From Platynereis dumerilii (Eukaryota; Annelida; Polychaeta; Phyllodocida; Nereididae), in the NCBI GenBank assembly GCA_026936325.1, contig JAPTHN010000253.1, positions 1 to 64,000 on the forward strand: a stretch of DNA of 64,000 nucleotides. The letters are read 5' to 3'. Shown piece by piece: positions 1 through 12,116 of the stretch; position 1 is the first letter of the stretch, and each line of letters begins with the position of its first letter. Both the position numbers and the translations under genes were made by a program. Below the pieces are notes generated by a model, which saw only the letters and a list, made by a program, of their open reading frames with translations, was not told where the DNA came from and did no database searches.

Positions 1-158
1 GATTTGCATTGCCGAGTCTTAAATGGGATGTTAAGCATGGATTGCCACCATATTCCAGTACTGTCAGGCTGATTAGACTTTGTTACGGTACCTTAGAAAC
101 CCCGGCTCCATTGTAATTTCCCAGGCTGATGTTTCCGGAAATAGTTTTATTCTGCTCG

Positions 159-370
159 TCAACACAGGAGAGCTGGAAAAAGGAGAGTTCCACTAACGCC
201 CGCTATTGGGCCTCCCTCGTGCCTCGACTGAACAAGTTTGCCATCGCCTATCTTGACATGCTGGTCATCTTCAAAAGAATTGTGGTCATCTTTCATGTGT
301 GTTCCTACAGGAGACTGTCTCCGTAGAGGACGTTCTGTTTCTCCAACATACACGTATTTACTTCGCAATT
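159..370 (-). pseudogene. Penelope-like GIY-YIG endonuclease fragment
   Basis: A minus-strand reading of about 69 residues contains YVYVGETERPLRR and then SPVGTHMKDDHNSFED. This matches the start of the GIY-YIG endonuclease of Penelope-like retroelements (a Y-V-G-E-T core, then an arginine-rich turn and a histidine-containing strand). Downstream, another frame gives NLFSRGTREA, which resembles the family's conserved RGxKEA helix, so the domain seems to change frame inside the window. No reverse transcriptase is visible nearby, and the copy runs towards the window edge. The family call rests on short motifs only. Confidence 0.5.
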
Positions 371-2009
371 AACATGATGATAATGAAGATGTAGAGATGA
401 TGGGTTTTACTGTCAAATATATATGCTTACTGGGAACCAGTGATGCTGAGAAATTAGAAAAGACCATTTGGCAAAATATCAATCTGCTCTGAATTATGTT
501 ATGAAAATGTTTTTATTATGATCCTAGAAAGTATGGGGCTTGCACCATTTTTTAGCCAAAGAAGCCTTTGTAATAAATTTGGTATGGCCGTAGATACAGT
601 TTTGATACCATATTGAAGTATTACAGAATGTACTACACTGCATCTGTTGCCTAAATATATACATTAGATGATCACCTGGTGTGCCTTTTAATTGCCATAT
701 AAAATAATATAATATAGATTGTATATATTATTATCAATTTTGTAAAACTGTTTTCTCGATCCTCAGATGTCCCTCATTGTTGGGGTGCTTAAAAAGGCAT
801 TGTACGCCTGATGTATGTGATCTGAAAAAGTTGCGTATATATGCAGAAATACAGCGTTTCCTATCATGGGGTGCTAAATGGAAGCCATGTTTTTGTTGTA
901 ATGATCTGTAGTTACTGTATTTGTGATTGGTATTTACTGTATTTGAGATTTATATAAACCGAAAGTTATAAGTGAACGTCATTAAAAATACATAAAAATT
1001 GAAAAAAGGCAAGCTATTCACTACTATTACTTCAGCGAAGGGCATTTTGCTACACGTCGTTTTGTAAGTCTGTAGCTATTAAGTACAAACTTTGTCAAAT
1101 AGATTTTAGAGATTGATTTGGGATTAATGATAACTGGGATTAATTACAATTGGGATTAATTATTGGAAATAACTATGTCACTGATTGTCACTTTTATGTT
1201 TTTTTATATTTCCATTTATTTGTATGTTTGTATTATCATTTTGTTATTTTATTTTTTGACAAATGTGTCATGTGTGACATTTTCGTTGTTCGTTGTCTTA
1301 CTTAAAAAAAAAAAAGATAAAGTATTAGGGATTAAAGATGCTGGATTTGTAGAGGATGCCCATGCAGCTTGTATGTTGTGATATACAAGAAAACTAAATT
1401 TTCAAAGCTTGTGTTATGCCTCATGTACTATCTCAATAATTTTGATTGTGAGTGTTTATAGGCCTACTAATACCTTGAAAAAGTATTTTGTGATGTTGTG
1501 CATAATATATATTAGGCTTTATTGTAAACATTTGATAAATTCTTTTTATTTTTTATTTTTTGCAACCTACTTGTAGTACTTGAATTTGTATATTTGCAGC
1601 TGCTATAATTGGCAAGGTGTCAAATATTTTTCCGCTTTTCTTAAATTGTTAAAAACCAAAAAAAAAGTTATTTTATCCAAGACATTTATTTTTTGTATTT
1701 TATAAAACCATGTTTGTATGATGTATGTTTCGGGAAGGGTCCACTGAGTTGACCCTTGAATCCTTGAATGCAAATTTAGCAAAATTTGCTCAGAGTCATA
1801 ACTCCTGAGTCAGGAGTCTTGGGTAAAGTTGGGTTAGAGTCACAGTCATAACTGACCTACTCCAAGGGCCTACTGTTCTTTTTATTCCCTATTTCCTTTT
1901 TGCCATGACATTGCACATATCTAGTTATTTTACAATACCTGCTACAAAAATATTACCTAAAGAAGTACTTCATTGTTAACAATTAGTTATATTTTGAAAT
2001 TGTCAACTG
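371..2009. other. AT-rich noncoding DNA
   Basis: No convincing coding region. Around 1735-1770 there is a short hairpin (GGGTC...GACCC) followed by TTGAATCC repeated in tandem. That looks like the 3' tail of a CR1/L2-type LINE, but no LINE coding sequence precedes it. Confidence 0.5.
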
Positions 2010-2585
2010 TAATTATCTAGGCGCTGCTGCGCCTAGATCATGCTTGTACAACCTGCCATTTCCTGCGTGTTTTTCAACTTCCTGTTTGTGGTGAACATGA
2101 AATACAATGGTTTCATGCGTTTTACCTTCTAACTTCGTAAACACATCAACCCTTCTAGCTTGGATGCTGTAATTGCTATTGATGATGGATCAGTAACGGA
2201 TCTATAGACTGTGATTGTAAATAGCTGTCCTCTTTGCTGTAAATTGGCAAAAATAACTATTTCTGGTCACAAAATATCAGGTCACTGTCCTAGATTTATG
2301 CAATGTCTAGACTGTGTGCACTCAAGCGGAACATGTTAGCATATTAGAACGGGCTGCAGCAAAATGTAAATAAGATGAAAACAGCTTTTGGTGACCCATT
2401 CGATTTCATAAACCTATACAATATATACATGCTATAAATTGCTATATGATACGATCTCTGACCAGCTGGATGGTTCATTCACAATGGAGGATCTACAATG
2501 GCAGACAGAGGTTCATCTCATGCTTAAATTGTCAAGTTAACAATCAGCGCCTAGATTTGCAAATTCATTTGCGCATTCTAGTTTC
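2010..2585 (-). mobile_element. Family E twin-hairpin element (Helentron-like, non-autonomous)
   Basis: Read on the minus strand, the 5' end has ACTAGA, then the palindrome GCAAATGAATTTGC (2559-2572), then the motif ATCTAGGCGCTG. The 3' end carries a perfect hairpin (2015-2038) with 10-bp stems ATCTAGGCGC/GCGCCTAGAT and a 4-base loop, followed by AATTA. The 5' motif and the 3' hairpin arm share ATCTAGGCGCTG in inverted orientation. This is the same plan as families A to D, and the ACTAGA start is shared with family D. The body is about 0.5 kb of AT-rich DNA with no tandem array. Ends are approximate, and the superfamily is inferred from structure. Confidence 0.55.
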
Positions 2586-3299
2586 TACATTTTTTTGTCA
2601 TTATTGTAACAATTATAAGTATTGTTGTTTGCTTTTTGTCTATTTTTCCAAGTTTGTTTTTTGTTTGTTTTCGTTAGTTAACCAATTTTGCTAAATTCTA
2701 GCTGGTGGCCATATGTAACAGAATTTACATATATAGTTTTTTGTATTTTACGATTATTGCATCATGATAATGGTAATATATATATGATGTTTTAAAAACG
2801 ATTTTTTATGATTTGTGTATTTAGAATTGTAATTTTCTAGCGAAGGTGTTATTGACTGTTCTTGGCAGCGACTTTCTGCACTTTTGTAGCTTGACTGCCA
2901 GTTATTACACACTTAAAAATATTTGCGTAACTGATCAGTGATCACTGATCATGGTTAAGAATTAAAATCAGTCAAAAATGTTATCATTATTTCAATCTTC
3001 AGAATTTTATTTTGTAATAAATTGTTCCTTAAAAGTTCTACCTTGTTTAGTCTTTTATTAATTCAATACAGATTCCACAAAGGTATAACCAGACAGCATG
3101 CTGAGTGATAGTTCCCCAGAGAAGATGCACTAGCTGGCCGGTGAATGATGAACTACTTGATTTTGGACTAAAAGACAATTTGGTTTAAAGATTTCTTTGA
3201 CAGAAAGTGAATTGACATCTAAGTCATAAATCTCTGGGATATCAAGAGGGAGCCACATGGCTAACACGTTTTTCTGTCTGTTGCCCAATTCTCTGGATA
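2586..3299. other. AT-rich noncoding DNA
   Basis: No gene seen. A short palindrome, GATCAGTGATCACTGATC, lies at about 2933-2950. The 5' boundary of the LINE that follows cannot be placed precisely. Confidence 0.4.
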
Positions 3300-3450
3300 T
3301 TTTTCATCTTTCATGGACTTACTGTGTATGCCTGGTTTTGTAAACTGGGTGTTTATACAAGGTAGTTGTTACGGAAGAAACTGAAACTGTCAAAGCTCTA
3401 CCATGGACACTGTCACTGGACAATTCTAGCAGTGTGTGGGAACTTCACCT

Positions 3451-4626
3451 ATGAGTGGGCAAGGTACTGGTACAGATGGTGTTGTTGTCAGTGAACTTCT
3501 ATGCTTTGTGACAAACAAGATGAGGGTGTTACCCACAAAGGAAATTGTACAACTATGCCTTAGTACATTTAATGAAACAGACATTGATGAAGCCAAGAAG
3601 CTACTGTTTGAGCTCTGTGCTGATGATTCGACAGGCAGACATAAGAAACGGATTGGAGCAGAGAAGGATAAGCACAACATGGAAGACATCATCAAACTGC
3701 TCAATGAAAAAGGTACTGACATCCCAAAGTTTGTCTCTCTTGACTTGAGCAAATTGCCTCCTATTACGTTTGACTCTATTGATGTGTCGGCCCTTTTGAA
3801 TGCACTTAGAAAAACCCAAGATGAACTGAAATTAATGAAGGATTCGCTTATTGCATCAGAGACTATAACTAAAGATCTGAAGGATTCAGTCGGAATGATC
3901 AATAACAGAGTGTCCAAAATGGAGAAAAAACTACATGATCCGCTGGGTGATGCTATTGCTGAGAGGACCACCCTCGAGAATGACTCTCCTGGGACCTCAT
4001 CAACACCTTCTATGACTGTGCAGTCCTATGCCGCAAAGCTGAAGACGTCCGCGACTACTTCAACTGCCAATACGTTCATTCCCCGACCAGAAAAGCGAGC
4101 GAAGCCTAAAGGTGTTGTTGGCACAGCAACATCCAGAGCTGGAGCTGAGTCAATTCGTGCCATAAGGAACAGATTAAGATTTGCAAACGTTTTTGCTACA
4201 CGTTTCGACCCATCAGTTAAGCCAGATCGAGTTAAAAACTATTTGGAAAAGAACTTAGAAGGGCTGAAAGATCTAACGGTGGAGGCCGTGAAAACGAAGT
4301 ACAACACCTACGCATCCTTTCACATTACTGCAAAGTGTACGGACCCGTCCGTATTCATGGATGAGACCATTTGGCCGGAAGATGTGTTCGTACGATGGTG
4401 GAGGACGCACAGAGAGCCAAAAACTGCTGGAAACTTCAGCTGGAATTCGACAAAAGGCCCTGCAAATCGAGATCGACTTCATGAAGATGCATCAACTGAT
4501 GTAGAACGTTGCGCTGAAGATGCAAACCCAAATGTGGAAGATGATGGCATTGCAAGAGACGTGGATGACAACACGAGTAGAGATGCGGCTCAAAATGATG
4601 AAACATCCCTAAAATTATGTGCCTGA
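3451..4626 (+). CDS. LINE-i ORF1 protein, nucleic-acid chaperone type
   Basis: An open frame of 391 residues. The first ATG is at 3451. The same frame opens at a GTG at 3436 with an in-frame stop at 3427, so ATG 3451 is the better start. Residues about 112-163 (LLNALRKTQDELKLMKDSL onward) look like a coiled coil, as expected for trimerising LINE ORF1 proteins. Residues about 200-243 are basic and low in complexity. Residues about 244-320 (FANVFATRFDPSVKPDRV... TYASFHI... WPEDVFVRWW) fit the RRM-like/C-terminal RNA-binding fold of LINE ORF1. The acidic tail is unusual. It should bind element RNA in the RNP. No breaks are visible, in contrast to ORF2. Confidence 0.75.
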   Translation: MSGQGTGTDGVVVSELLCFVTNKMRVLPTKEIVQLCLSTFNETDIDEAKKLLFELCADDSTGRHKKRIGAEKDKHNMEDIIKLLNEKGTDIPKFVSLDLSKLPPITFDSIDVSALLNALRKTQDELKLMKDSLIASETITKDLKDSVGMINNRVSKMEKKLHDPLGDAIAERTTLENDSPGTSSTPSMTVQSYAAKLKTSATTSTANTFIPRPEKRAKPKGVVGTATSRAGAESIRAIRNRLRFANVFATRFDPSVKPDRVKNYLEKNLEGLKDLTVEAVKTKYNTYASFHITAKCTDPSVFMDETIWPEDVFVRWWRTHREPKTAGNFSWNSTKGPANRDRLHEDASTDVERCAEDANPNVEDDGIARDVDDNTSRDAAQNDETSLKLCA

Positions 4627-4627
4627 A

Positions 4628-5941
4628 ATGTTGCGTATTGCCAGTTACAACTGTCGTGGTCTGCCAAAATCAAGCAGCGACCTGCATCTTAGAGCTGAAA
4701 TAATAGATATTCTAAATAACAATGATGTACATAGTTTGTCTTCAAGAAACCTGGTACTCGAAGCAAAACCTAGAGGCTATCAATGCCATTCATGCTGACT
4801 TCCATGGATTTGGATGTTCAAAAATTGACTACGCTGATGGTCTTATCTCAGGTCGACCATATGGAGGTGTTGCTATTCTCTGGAGAAAAACTCTGGGATT
4901 TACAGTTAAACAACTGTCTTTACAACTGGACTGGTGTCTTGCTGCTGAATTGACTCTTTCCAATGGAACTAAGCTTGTTATACTAAGTGTTTATCTACCG
5001 TATCAATGTGATGATAACTACGATGAATATGTTGACAAACTTGGAGCACTAGGTGCAGTGATGGATGAACTTGACACCACCTGCTACACAGTGGCTGGTG
5101 ACTGGAAGGCTAATTTGAAGCAGAGTGACTCTCCATTTGCAAAGCTGTTGACAGAGTTCTGTCAAGATCGTCAGCTGATCATTTCATCAACGAAAATGCT
5201 GCCCTCGAACTCATACACATATGTAAGTGAAGCCTGGGGCACCACATCTTGGTTAGATCATGTTATTAGCAGTAAGGACTTTGATGAATGTATTATGGAT
5301 ATTAATATAAATTATGATGTTACTGATGAGGATCACATACCAGTGGCTCTTAAGGTTAACGTTGACAGTCTTCCAGCTGTTATCAGTGCCGTCGATATGA
5401 CTCACATTGAATTGCAGAAAATACTAGCATGTACGAATCTCAATTGTGAGGATATACGACATAGACATGCCATTGAGGAATTGTATGATAATATTGTTCA
5501 TACTTTAGTTTCCTGTGGTAATACTGTTTTCACCTGTCATGGTAGTAACAGTCACTCTAGGCCAGGATGGTCGGACTATGTTGCTGACATTTACGCTGAA
5601 TCTCGAGAGGCAAGGAATCTTTGGCTTAGAGCTGGAAGTCCGAGATCTGGTCCTTTATTGGACAATCATTTACGGATTAAGGCGCAATTCAAACGCTCGT
5701 TAAGGTTTATCAAGAAAAATGAAGATGCACTACGAAGGGACTCTCTAGCAAAAAAGCTGTGTGATCTCAACCAGGACCAGTTCTGGAAAGAAATTAAACT
5801 TATTAACAACAGTCATACCCCACTACCAGTGACTGTCGAGGGTGTGTCAGGTAGTGATGAGATTGCCAATATGTGGCGGTCCCACTTCCAAACGATTTTT
5901 AACATTTTGCCTCGGGACAATTCTGAAGAATTTGCTACGAC
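4628..5941 (+). pseudogene. LINE-i ORF2, endonuclease part
   Basis: ATG 4628 lies one base after the ORF1 stop, suggesting termination-reinitiation. The protein starts MLRIASYNCRGLP (the N-terminal asparagine motif of APE-type endonucleases). It then shifts frame near 4725-4735 and continues VCLQETWYSK (the catalytic glutamate), GGVAILW, VYLPYQ, GDWKAN (in place of the usual GDFN), TSWLDHV and EDHIPVAL (the usual SDH is weakened). This domain nicks target DNA. Past about residue 270 comes the linker towards the reverse transcriptase, ending at the hAT insertion with the TSD GCTACGAC. One frame change plus the insertion make it non-functional. Confidence 0.8.
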
Positions 5942-6374
5942 CAGGGCTTTGGAGTCGGGTGTTAAGTGAACCGACTCCGACTCCCGACTCCTTTAGCTTT
6001 CTGAAAAGCGACTCCGACTCCGACTCCTTAGGTCTCCTGAATTACGACTCCGACTCCGACTCCCGACTCCGCTTATCGGCATTATTGCACAAAGATTTTA
6101 CATGGTTAATAGGGGGGGAAAAGTAGTTCTGCAAAGTTTTCATTTGATTTTGTACATGGATACTTTTTTAATAAAATTTGTATAACATTAACAATTTTTG
6201 TAACTCTGTTTTTGTAAATTATATTAATTATTTGTTGGAGTCAGGAGTCACCAATTTAATTTTCGACGCCGACTCCGACTCCACCTGAAAGTCAAAGTTC
6301 GACTCCGACTCCGACTCCACCCAAAAACCTCCGACTCCACGACTCCGACTCCCGACTCCGACTCCAAAGCCCTG
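5942..6374. mobile_element. hAT-type MITE inserted in LINE-i ORF2
   Basis: 433 bp, perfect 17-bp terminal inverted repeats CAGGGCTTTGGAGTCGG, flanked by an exact 8-bp target duplication GCTACGAC (5934-5941 and 6375-6382). CAGGG ends and 8-bp duplications are diagnostic of the hAT superfamily. There is no transposase. The interior is built largely of iterated GACTCC/GGAGTC units near both ends around an AT-rich middle. Removing the element plus one target copy rejoins LINE-i ORF2 in frame (...ATT then EDLLDDVVVSPVEIEK), so it arrived after the LINE. Confidence 0.92.
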
Positions 6375-6382
6375 GCTACGAC

Positions 6383-7806
6383 AGAGGACCTATTAGATGA
6401 TGTTGTGGTCTCTCCTGTGGAAATTGAGAAAATAATCAAAGACTTGCCCAGTAGAAAAAGTTGTGGTTCAGATAGTCTCAGTGTTGAACATATGCAGTAT
6501 TCTTCAAAGGTGCTTAATTTGTTACTTAGTCAATGTATTTCTAGTCTTTTTCTTCATTCATTCTTGCCAAAGAACCTGATGTCTGTTGTACTTGTTCCTA
6601 TAATTAAAGACAAAGGTGCTAGTATTAACTGTAAGAACAACTATAGGCCTATTGCTCTTGCAAATGTTTGTGAGCAAAGTTATTGAGAAAATTATTTTAA
6701 ATCGCATTGAGGAAAATCTTTATACGCATGCAAATCAATTTGGTTTCAAAAAGAATCATGGAACTGATCAGTGTATATATTTGTTAAAAGAAGTTATTGA
6801 TTATTACAGGGTTCTTAATGGATCAATGTTTGTATGTTTTCTGGATGCCAGCAAGGCCTTTGATCGAATTAGTCATGACAAATTGTTCGAAAAACTGTCA
6901 AAAAGAGGTGTTCCTACTTATATTATGAAGTTGTTGATGTACTGGTATTGTAATCAAACATTTTGTGTCAGATGGGGCTCAAGTGTCTCTGCTCCTTTTA
7001 CTGTTACTAACGGTGTGAGACAAGGTGGAATCTTATCACCTGTATTGTTTAATGTCTACTTTGATGATCTGAGTTCCAAGCTTAACCATATTAAGTGTGG
7101 GTGTATCTTAAACAATGTCATAATGAACCACTTGATGTATGCAGATGATTTAGTAGTATTTGCACCATCGCTTATTGGTCTGCAATTATTGTTAGACAAT
7201 TGTGCTATATTTGCTGAAAACAATGATGTTATGTTTAATCCACTTAAAAGTGCTTGTATGATTTTCCGCCCGAAAAACAGCAATTATAAAATTGCTAGCT
7301 CTGTTTACTTGAATGGTGAATCTCTTAAAGTGGTGTCAAACACTAAGTATTTGGGACATCGTATTAGTAATGATTTATCTGATGACCTTGATATGAGTCG
7401 ACAGTACCGTCAACTGTATGTTCAAGGAAATGTGTTACTTAGGAAATTTCATATGTGTAGTATTGAGGTTAAATTGCGACTGTTTCAGACATATTGCTCT
7501 CCAATGTATACCCCGCATCTATGGTGGAATTTTTGTAAATACAGCTGGAGGAAATTGAACACTGCCTATCACAATGTTCTGAAATTACTTATAGGCCTGT
7601 CTAAATATGAAAGTAGCAGCCTTGTCTGCACTGTCACTAATATTAGAAGTTGTGCTGCTTTAGTTAGAAACTATGTCTATAAATTTATGGGACGCCTTGA
7701 GAAATCCTCAAATGGTATTATTCAAGATTTACTTAATACAAGCATTGTTTATGCGTCTAGAATTAGGAGTCACTGGCTCAAGTTATTATACTCAGGTGCT
7801 ATATAA
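6383..7806 (+). pseudogene. LINE-i ORF2, reverse transcriptase part
   Basis: Continues ORF2 after the MITE. Visible RT motifs in order: SCGSDSLSVEHM, NYRPIALANV (motif 2), then a frame change near 6665-6680, then FGFKKNHGTDQCIYLLK, CFLDASKAFDRISH (motif A aspartate), NGVRQGGILSPVLFNVYFDD (motif B), YADDLVVF (catalytic YADD, motif C) and YLGHRIS (motif E region). It ends at TAA 7806 with no clear zinc-knuckle or RNase H domain. The role is target-primed reverse transcription of LINE RNA. The catalytic residues are kept, so decay is recent or slight. Confidence 0.85.
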
Positions 7807-7940
7807 TTTGTTTGCATGAACCTTTTTGTTTTTTGCGTGGTACTATGTAATTGTTACATGGTGCTATATTATCGTTACATGTATGTAGTTTGTATATGGA
7901 CCGAGGTGTCTGGAATAAAGTTTATAATAATAAATACATC

Positions 7941-9000
7941 ATCATGCAATACATGTGGTTATTCGGTGTTGTATGGGTACCCTTCCGTGAAAGGCTTGCT
8001 CTTCTGTTGAAAGGCTGTGTGCCGAACCTGTACTGGTAACGATCCACCAGGATTAGCCAAAATGCCATGACTAACCACCCAGGAAGTGTGAGGGCTAAGC
8101 AAGAAGAATTTGTGTATTATGCTTTGCCTATTTCTGGGAAGCAATAAAACAGCTTGCAAAGGCGTAGAGTTTCTCTGAGAGATACAGAAGATATTTCGAG
8201 TCTTGAAGAAAGTGACACAATGTCACATAAGGACAATGGAGCTTTACGACAAAGCATGATTGTTAGACCATTGTCTAAAACAGTTTCAGAGAGTCAAAAA
8301 TCTTTGATTCTGGGCTCAAAGCACAACTATTACTGGATGCTCTATGGTAATTTCCCAATTTGTTGGTATTGCTTACTTTGCAGTGTGATCCTTTAGTTAT
8401 GTCTCCCAATTATTGGTGTGGTTTGCCAATTACCTAGGCCTAATTTGACCCTCAAGCAGTTGATATTATACATGTATTCTGAAAGGGATCAGTCATTGTT
8501 GCTGTCTTATCAGACATTTATGGAAAGATTGAGACCAGAGATGGGCCTAATTTAGTTTGGCGTCATTTTGGTATAAAGTGGTTGGATGCAACCCAGGCTG
8601 GTATTTATTGTGGAGGAGGTTTCTATTAGGAAACTAAATAAAAACAGGAAAATATGTCCCATGATTGCTTGGTGCAAGATTTACAAGCGACTTTAGACTT
8701 GTGTAAGGAGGAAACACCAGATCGAGTATTAGTTATTGACAACTTATTGTAAGATTCATGGAAGAGTTTGGAAAGTTAAGATTTGGAGAAGTTAACATTA
8801 CAATTAATAAGTTATTGGATGAGAGTTTTTATGAATAAAACTCTGTTATTCATCTTGTTATGAAGTATATATACAGCAATATTTTAAGGAGAATAGAAAC
8901 TTGAAACTTTGGAGATTCGGATTGTCTAATGATTGTTCTGTTTCTTGCCATCCATAGGATTGAAATTGGATGTTTTGATAATTTGATATGATTTCCTTGT
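7941..9000. other. Noncoding or strongly decayed repeat DNA
   Basis: No gene recognised. Short open stretches exist (for example around 8154-8396) but show no known motif. Part of it may belong to the Ty3/Gypsy fossil that follows, but I cannot show this. Confidence 0.35.
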
Positions 9001-9470
9001 TGAAAATCTTAATCGTTAAAAGTGTACAAAATGTTAGCTGGTCTTAACAACTTGGTTTGCTATATTGATGACATTTTGGTGTGGTCTCGAAGCAAAGAAG
9101 AGCACTATGCTATTGTTGAACAACAGTTACACAGATTGCAAGAACACAATGTCAGAGCTAGGCTTAGTAAGTGCACTTTCATATTTAGGTCACAAGATAG
9201 ATCAGAAAGGAATTCATCCGTCAGAAGAGAAAGTTAAGTCACTGAAGTTACCTCCAGTTCCTACCAATGTCTCAGAGTTGAAAGCATTCTTAGGCTTAGA
9301 TAACTTTCATGGAAAGTTCATCGACCTTGTTGACTTGTGTCATTTAAAATTAGTGGCACTTTTGGCTTTTTTTGCTGATTTACTGCCTACTCGGCATTGC
9401 AACATCTTGGAAGGCATTTTGGATATGAATTTAATTCCAAAGTTAAGTTGTCACTTCACTTGACAAGATT
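9001..9470 (+). mobile_element. Ty3/Gypsy-type LTR retrotransposon fossil, pol fragment
   Basis: A short remnant of reverse transcriptase with the YIDDILVWS catalytic box, followed by the connecting region typical of Ty3/Gypsy pol (LGHKI, then PTNVSELKAFLGL). It is a broken fossil with several breaks. No LTRs, gag, protease or integrase were recognised around it, so it is an old fragment. Confidence 0.75.
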
Positions 9471-12116
9471 AACTTGAATTAAAACAGGAGAAAGGCAGAA
9501 ATAGTATGTTTTGGACGTTTCCAGTAGATAGCGTCGTTTTGTAAATAAGCCCCAAAAGTGACCCAAAAAGTGGCATTTTATACATACACGAATAAGCTCA
9601 TATATATATGGGGTGGTGAGGTCCCAGAGTTAATTTCATATTATTGCAAATTTCAAGTTATAAGAAAACAAAATGTGTTATCGCTATTGTCCCACTCCCC
9701 GGCGAAGCAGAGCTGTGGGGATCCAAACAAGGTGTGTTTTTACTATCATTTTAATGTAAAATACTCCTTCTGAGGCCGAGGGGGGTAAAACTTTGAAGGC
9801 CTGTAAATCCAAAAATAAACTTTTTTGACCCGAAATTTCCCCACTAGATTTTCTTACTTAGTTGATACTATGATCCATGCCATTATCCCATGACCAAGCA
9901 TGTTTTTTCCCTCATACAAGCCTTTTTCCCTGGGTGATATTTTTAGAGGGGGGAAGATCTCTAACCCTTTTTCCTGAAACAGAGGGAAGATACTGCCCTT
10001 TGTCAATTTGGAGGAAATATATCAGTCTAGCAGGGAAGATACCAAATCTGAGCAATCTGATAGGCCAATTCAGAAGGACGATATCAGCATCTCCAATCAC
10101 CATGATGACGTCATGGAGATACAGCTCTTGGCCATGCAGTTGTGACTTCACAAAATTATCTGACGTTGTTATGCAAACAATGGGTAGTGATTGTAAAATG
10201 TCATGACATCACTATGGGCTGCTGATGACGTCACTACAAACTGCTGCTCCCAACTTAGAGAATTTGAAGTTATCACACTAAAATTGTGTAAAAATCACAG
10301 GTAATCTCGGGATGATACAGGGTCTCGGGTGATGATACCAGGGAGATACAGCTCTTGGCCATGTAATCTTATCTTACTATATAAAATTCATAAACTTGAG
10401 CTATTTCTTTCACCTTTAGGATTGAGGAATCTGGGTGGCCCACGACCGCCAAATTCGCACAGGGTACTTACATTGTCACGAAGTGGAGACAGAGGTACTT
10501 TTGGTGGTTCAAGGGGCCCTAAATTTGTTGTTTCCACACTTTTCCATCAGTTTCAATCATCCAGCAGTCCTGCCTACACGAGCGTCACGGAGACGCTCTG
10601 TTATGGGTGATGACGTCATGGTCATGTGATCACTGCAGTAGCCTCGTGGCCCCCAAGTGGAGAAAATAATAATAGTGTTTTGGCTAATAAAACCTATTTT
10701 AGTTACAATTTTGTCTCCCAAACTACTGTATGTGTAGGAATTACTTATAATACACTGACTTATTCTATTTATATTAATGTATTCAGGTTTTTTTCTTAAT
10801 TGCTTTCTGTCAAATTCTGTGCCTTTTAATGAATTAATACCAGAGGGAGCTGTTGTGTCGGAAAATAAATTAACAGAAGCTGTGTGGCAGCATAAGAGTG
10901 TATAGATCTGTTTTTGCCTTCTTGGATTAAAATTGTATAGTTCTTTCAGCAATTACAATTATTTGCTTTCCCTTTAAGCATCAATGTTTTTGAACTGAAT
11001 CATTTTCAATATCTTTTGGTTCTGCCCCCCTGAGTTTTCATGAACATAATATATATAGACCTATATCACAGTGCATGTGCCCTGATGGGCATTTCTAGTA
11101 ACCTATAAATATCATATTGATCTGCCAAGGACCACGCTTCAGCTGCATGGGGCTTCTGCATGATTTTTACAGGCACAGCCTCTTAACTCCTCAGAAACGT
11201 TTGAGATATCATTTTGAAGGTCTCAGAGAGACCTATCTACTCATATAAGAATCACACCCGTAACCCTTACGGGAAAGTGCAAATCGGCCTCATTTGCATA
11301 ACATGCTTGAAGGTCTGTTCATTGGTCAGCTTTGTGGGTGTATATCAGTGCATGCGAAAGCGAATTGATTTTGGTCAGACATTTTGTCTGACAGAAAAGC
11401 GGTTCTGGTCAGACATTTTTCGTTTCAGTCAGACAAAATTGTCGGTTCTTTCGGTATTTTAGATCAGTTAATTATTACACTGTATACATGTCCAACATGT
11501 CTGACAAAATTTAGCATCTTGTAGTAGGCCGCCTCAAGGCTTTGCATGCTTTGCATAGTCACTAATCCCTTGCCTTGGCACAACCTGCAACAGAAATCTG
11601 CCTGCTTTGAATCACCAAATTCTGATGTCAATCGAACAATCTCTTTAGAACTGCTTACAAAAAAGCTGTTGTCTACCATGGGGTAGTGTAACTTTGTCAC
11701 TACATTTATGATAAGATTATTAGTTGGGAACTTCTCAAAAACATTCAAATGAATCAAGTTCAAGATGCAAACATTGAATTTGATAAATGCAAAATAACAC
11801 TACACCAAACAAGGAATAAATAGCTAGATTTGTAGACTTTGAATTTTTGATAGTAATTAATTCTGACACTTTTGTGTCACGCTGAGTTTGCTTCTGATCC
11901 AGAATTGCAATTCAGTCATTTGGGTGGCAGAATTGCAATTCAGTAACTAGGCTTCAGCTTGGCTTTCTTCAAACAACTACAAATTGCCATCAAGACTGGG
12001 CAAGCCTGCCAATTGTCCGGCTGAGCCCTTGCAATGCCTAGCATGTTGCTGTCGGACATTTGTAAAAACTGTCGGCAAAAGCCGATTGTCCGACGTCTTT
12101 TGCGCGCACTGGTGTA
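9471..12116. other. Noncoding DNA
   Basis: No supported gene. A segment near 10103-10143 and another near 10335-10366 share GAGATACAGCTCTTGGCCATG, a small local duplication. Near 11360-11440 the motif GGTCAGACATTTT recurs. A minus-strand open stretch at 11464-11763 (99 residues) has no recognisable motif or clear splice sites. Confidence 0.35.

Larger units (their letters stand above)
3300..7940 (+). mobile_element. LINE-i, nearly full-length two-ORF non-LTR retrotransposon
   Basis: ORF1 (3451-4626) is followed after one base by ORF2 (4628-7806), which has an AP-type endonuclease and a reverse transcriptase. The 3' UTR has AATAAA at about 7914 and ends in a TAATAATAAAT tail, typical of elements ending in short repeats rather than long poly(A). 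ORF2 is cut by a hAT MITE (5942-6374) and contains two frame changes, so this copy is dead. ORF1 is open. The clade is in the CR1/Jockey/Rex range and I cannot fix it further. The 5' limit is a guess and no target duplication was identified. Confidence 0.8.

Noticed and set aside
3426-3971. Minus-strand frame of 181 residues
   Set aside because: Antisense shadow of LINE-i ORF1, no motif.
10557-10952. Minus-strand frame of 131 residues
   Set aside because: No motif, no splice sites of note, ordinary for AT-rich noncoding DNA.
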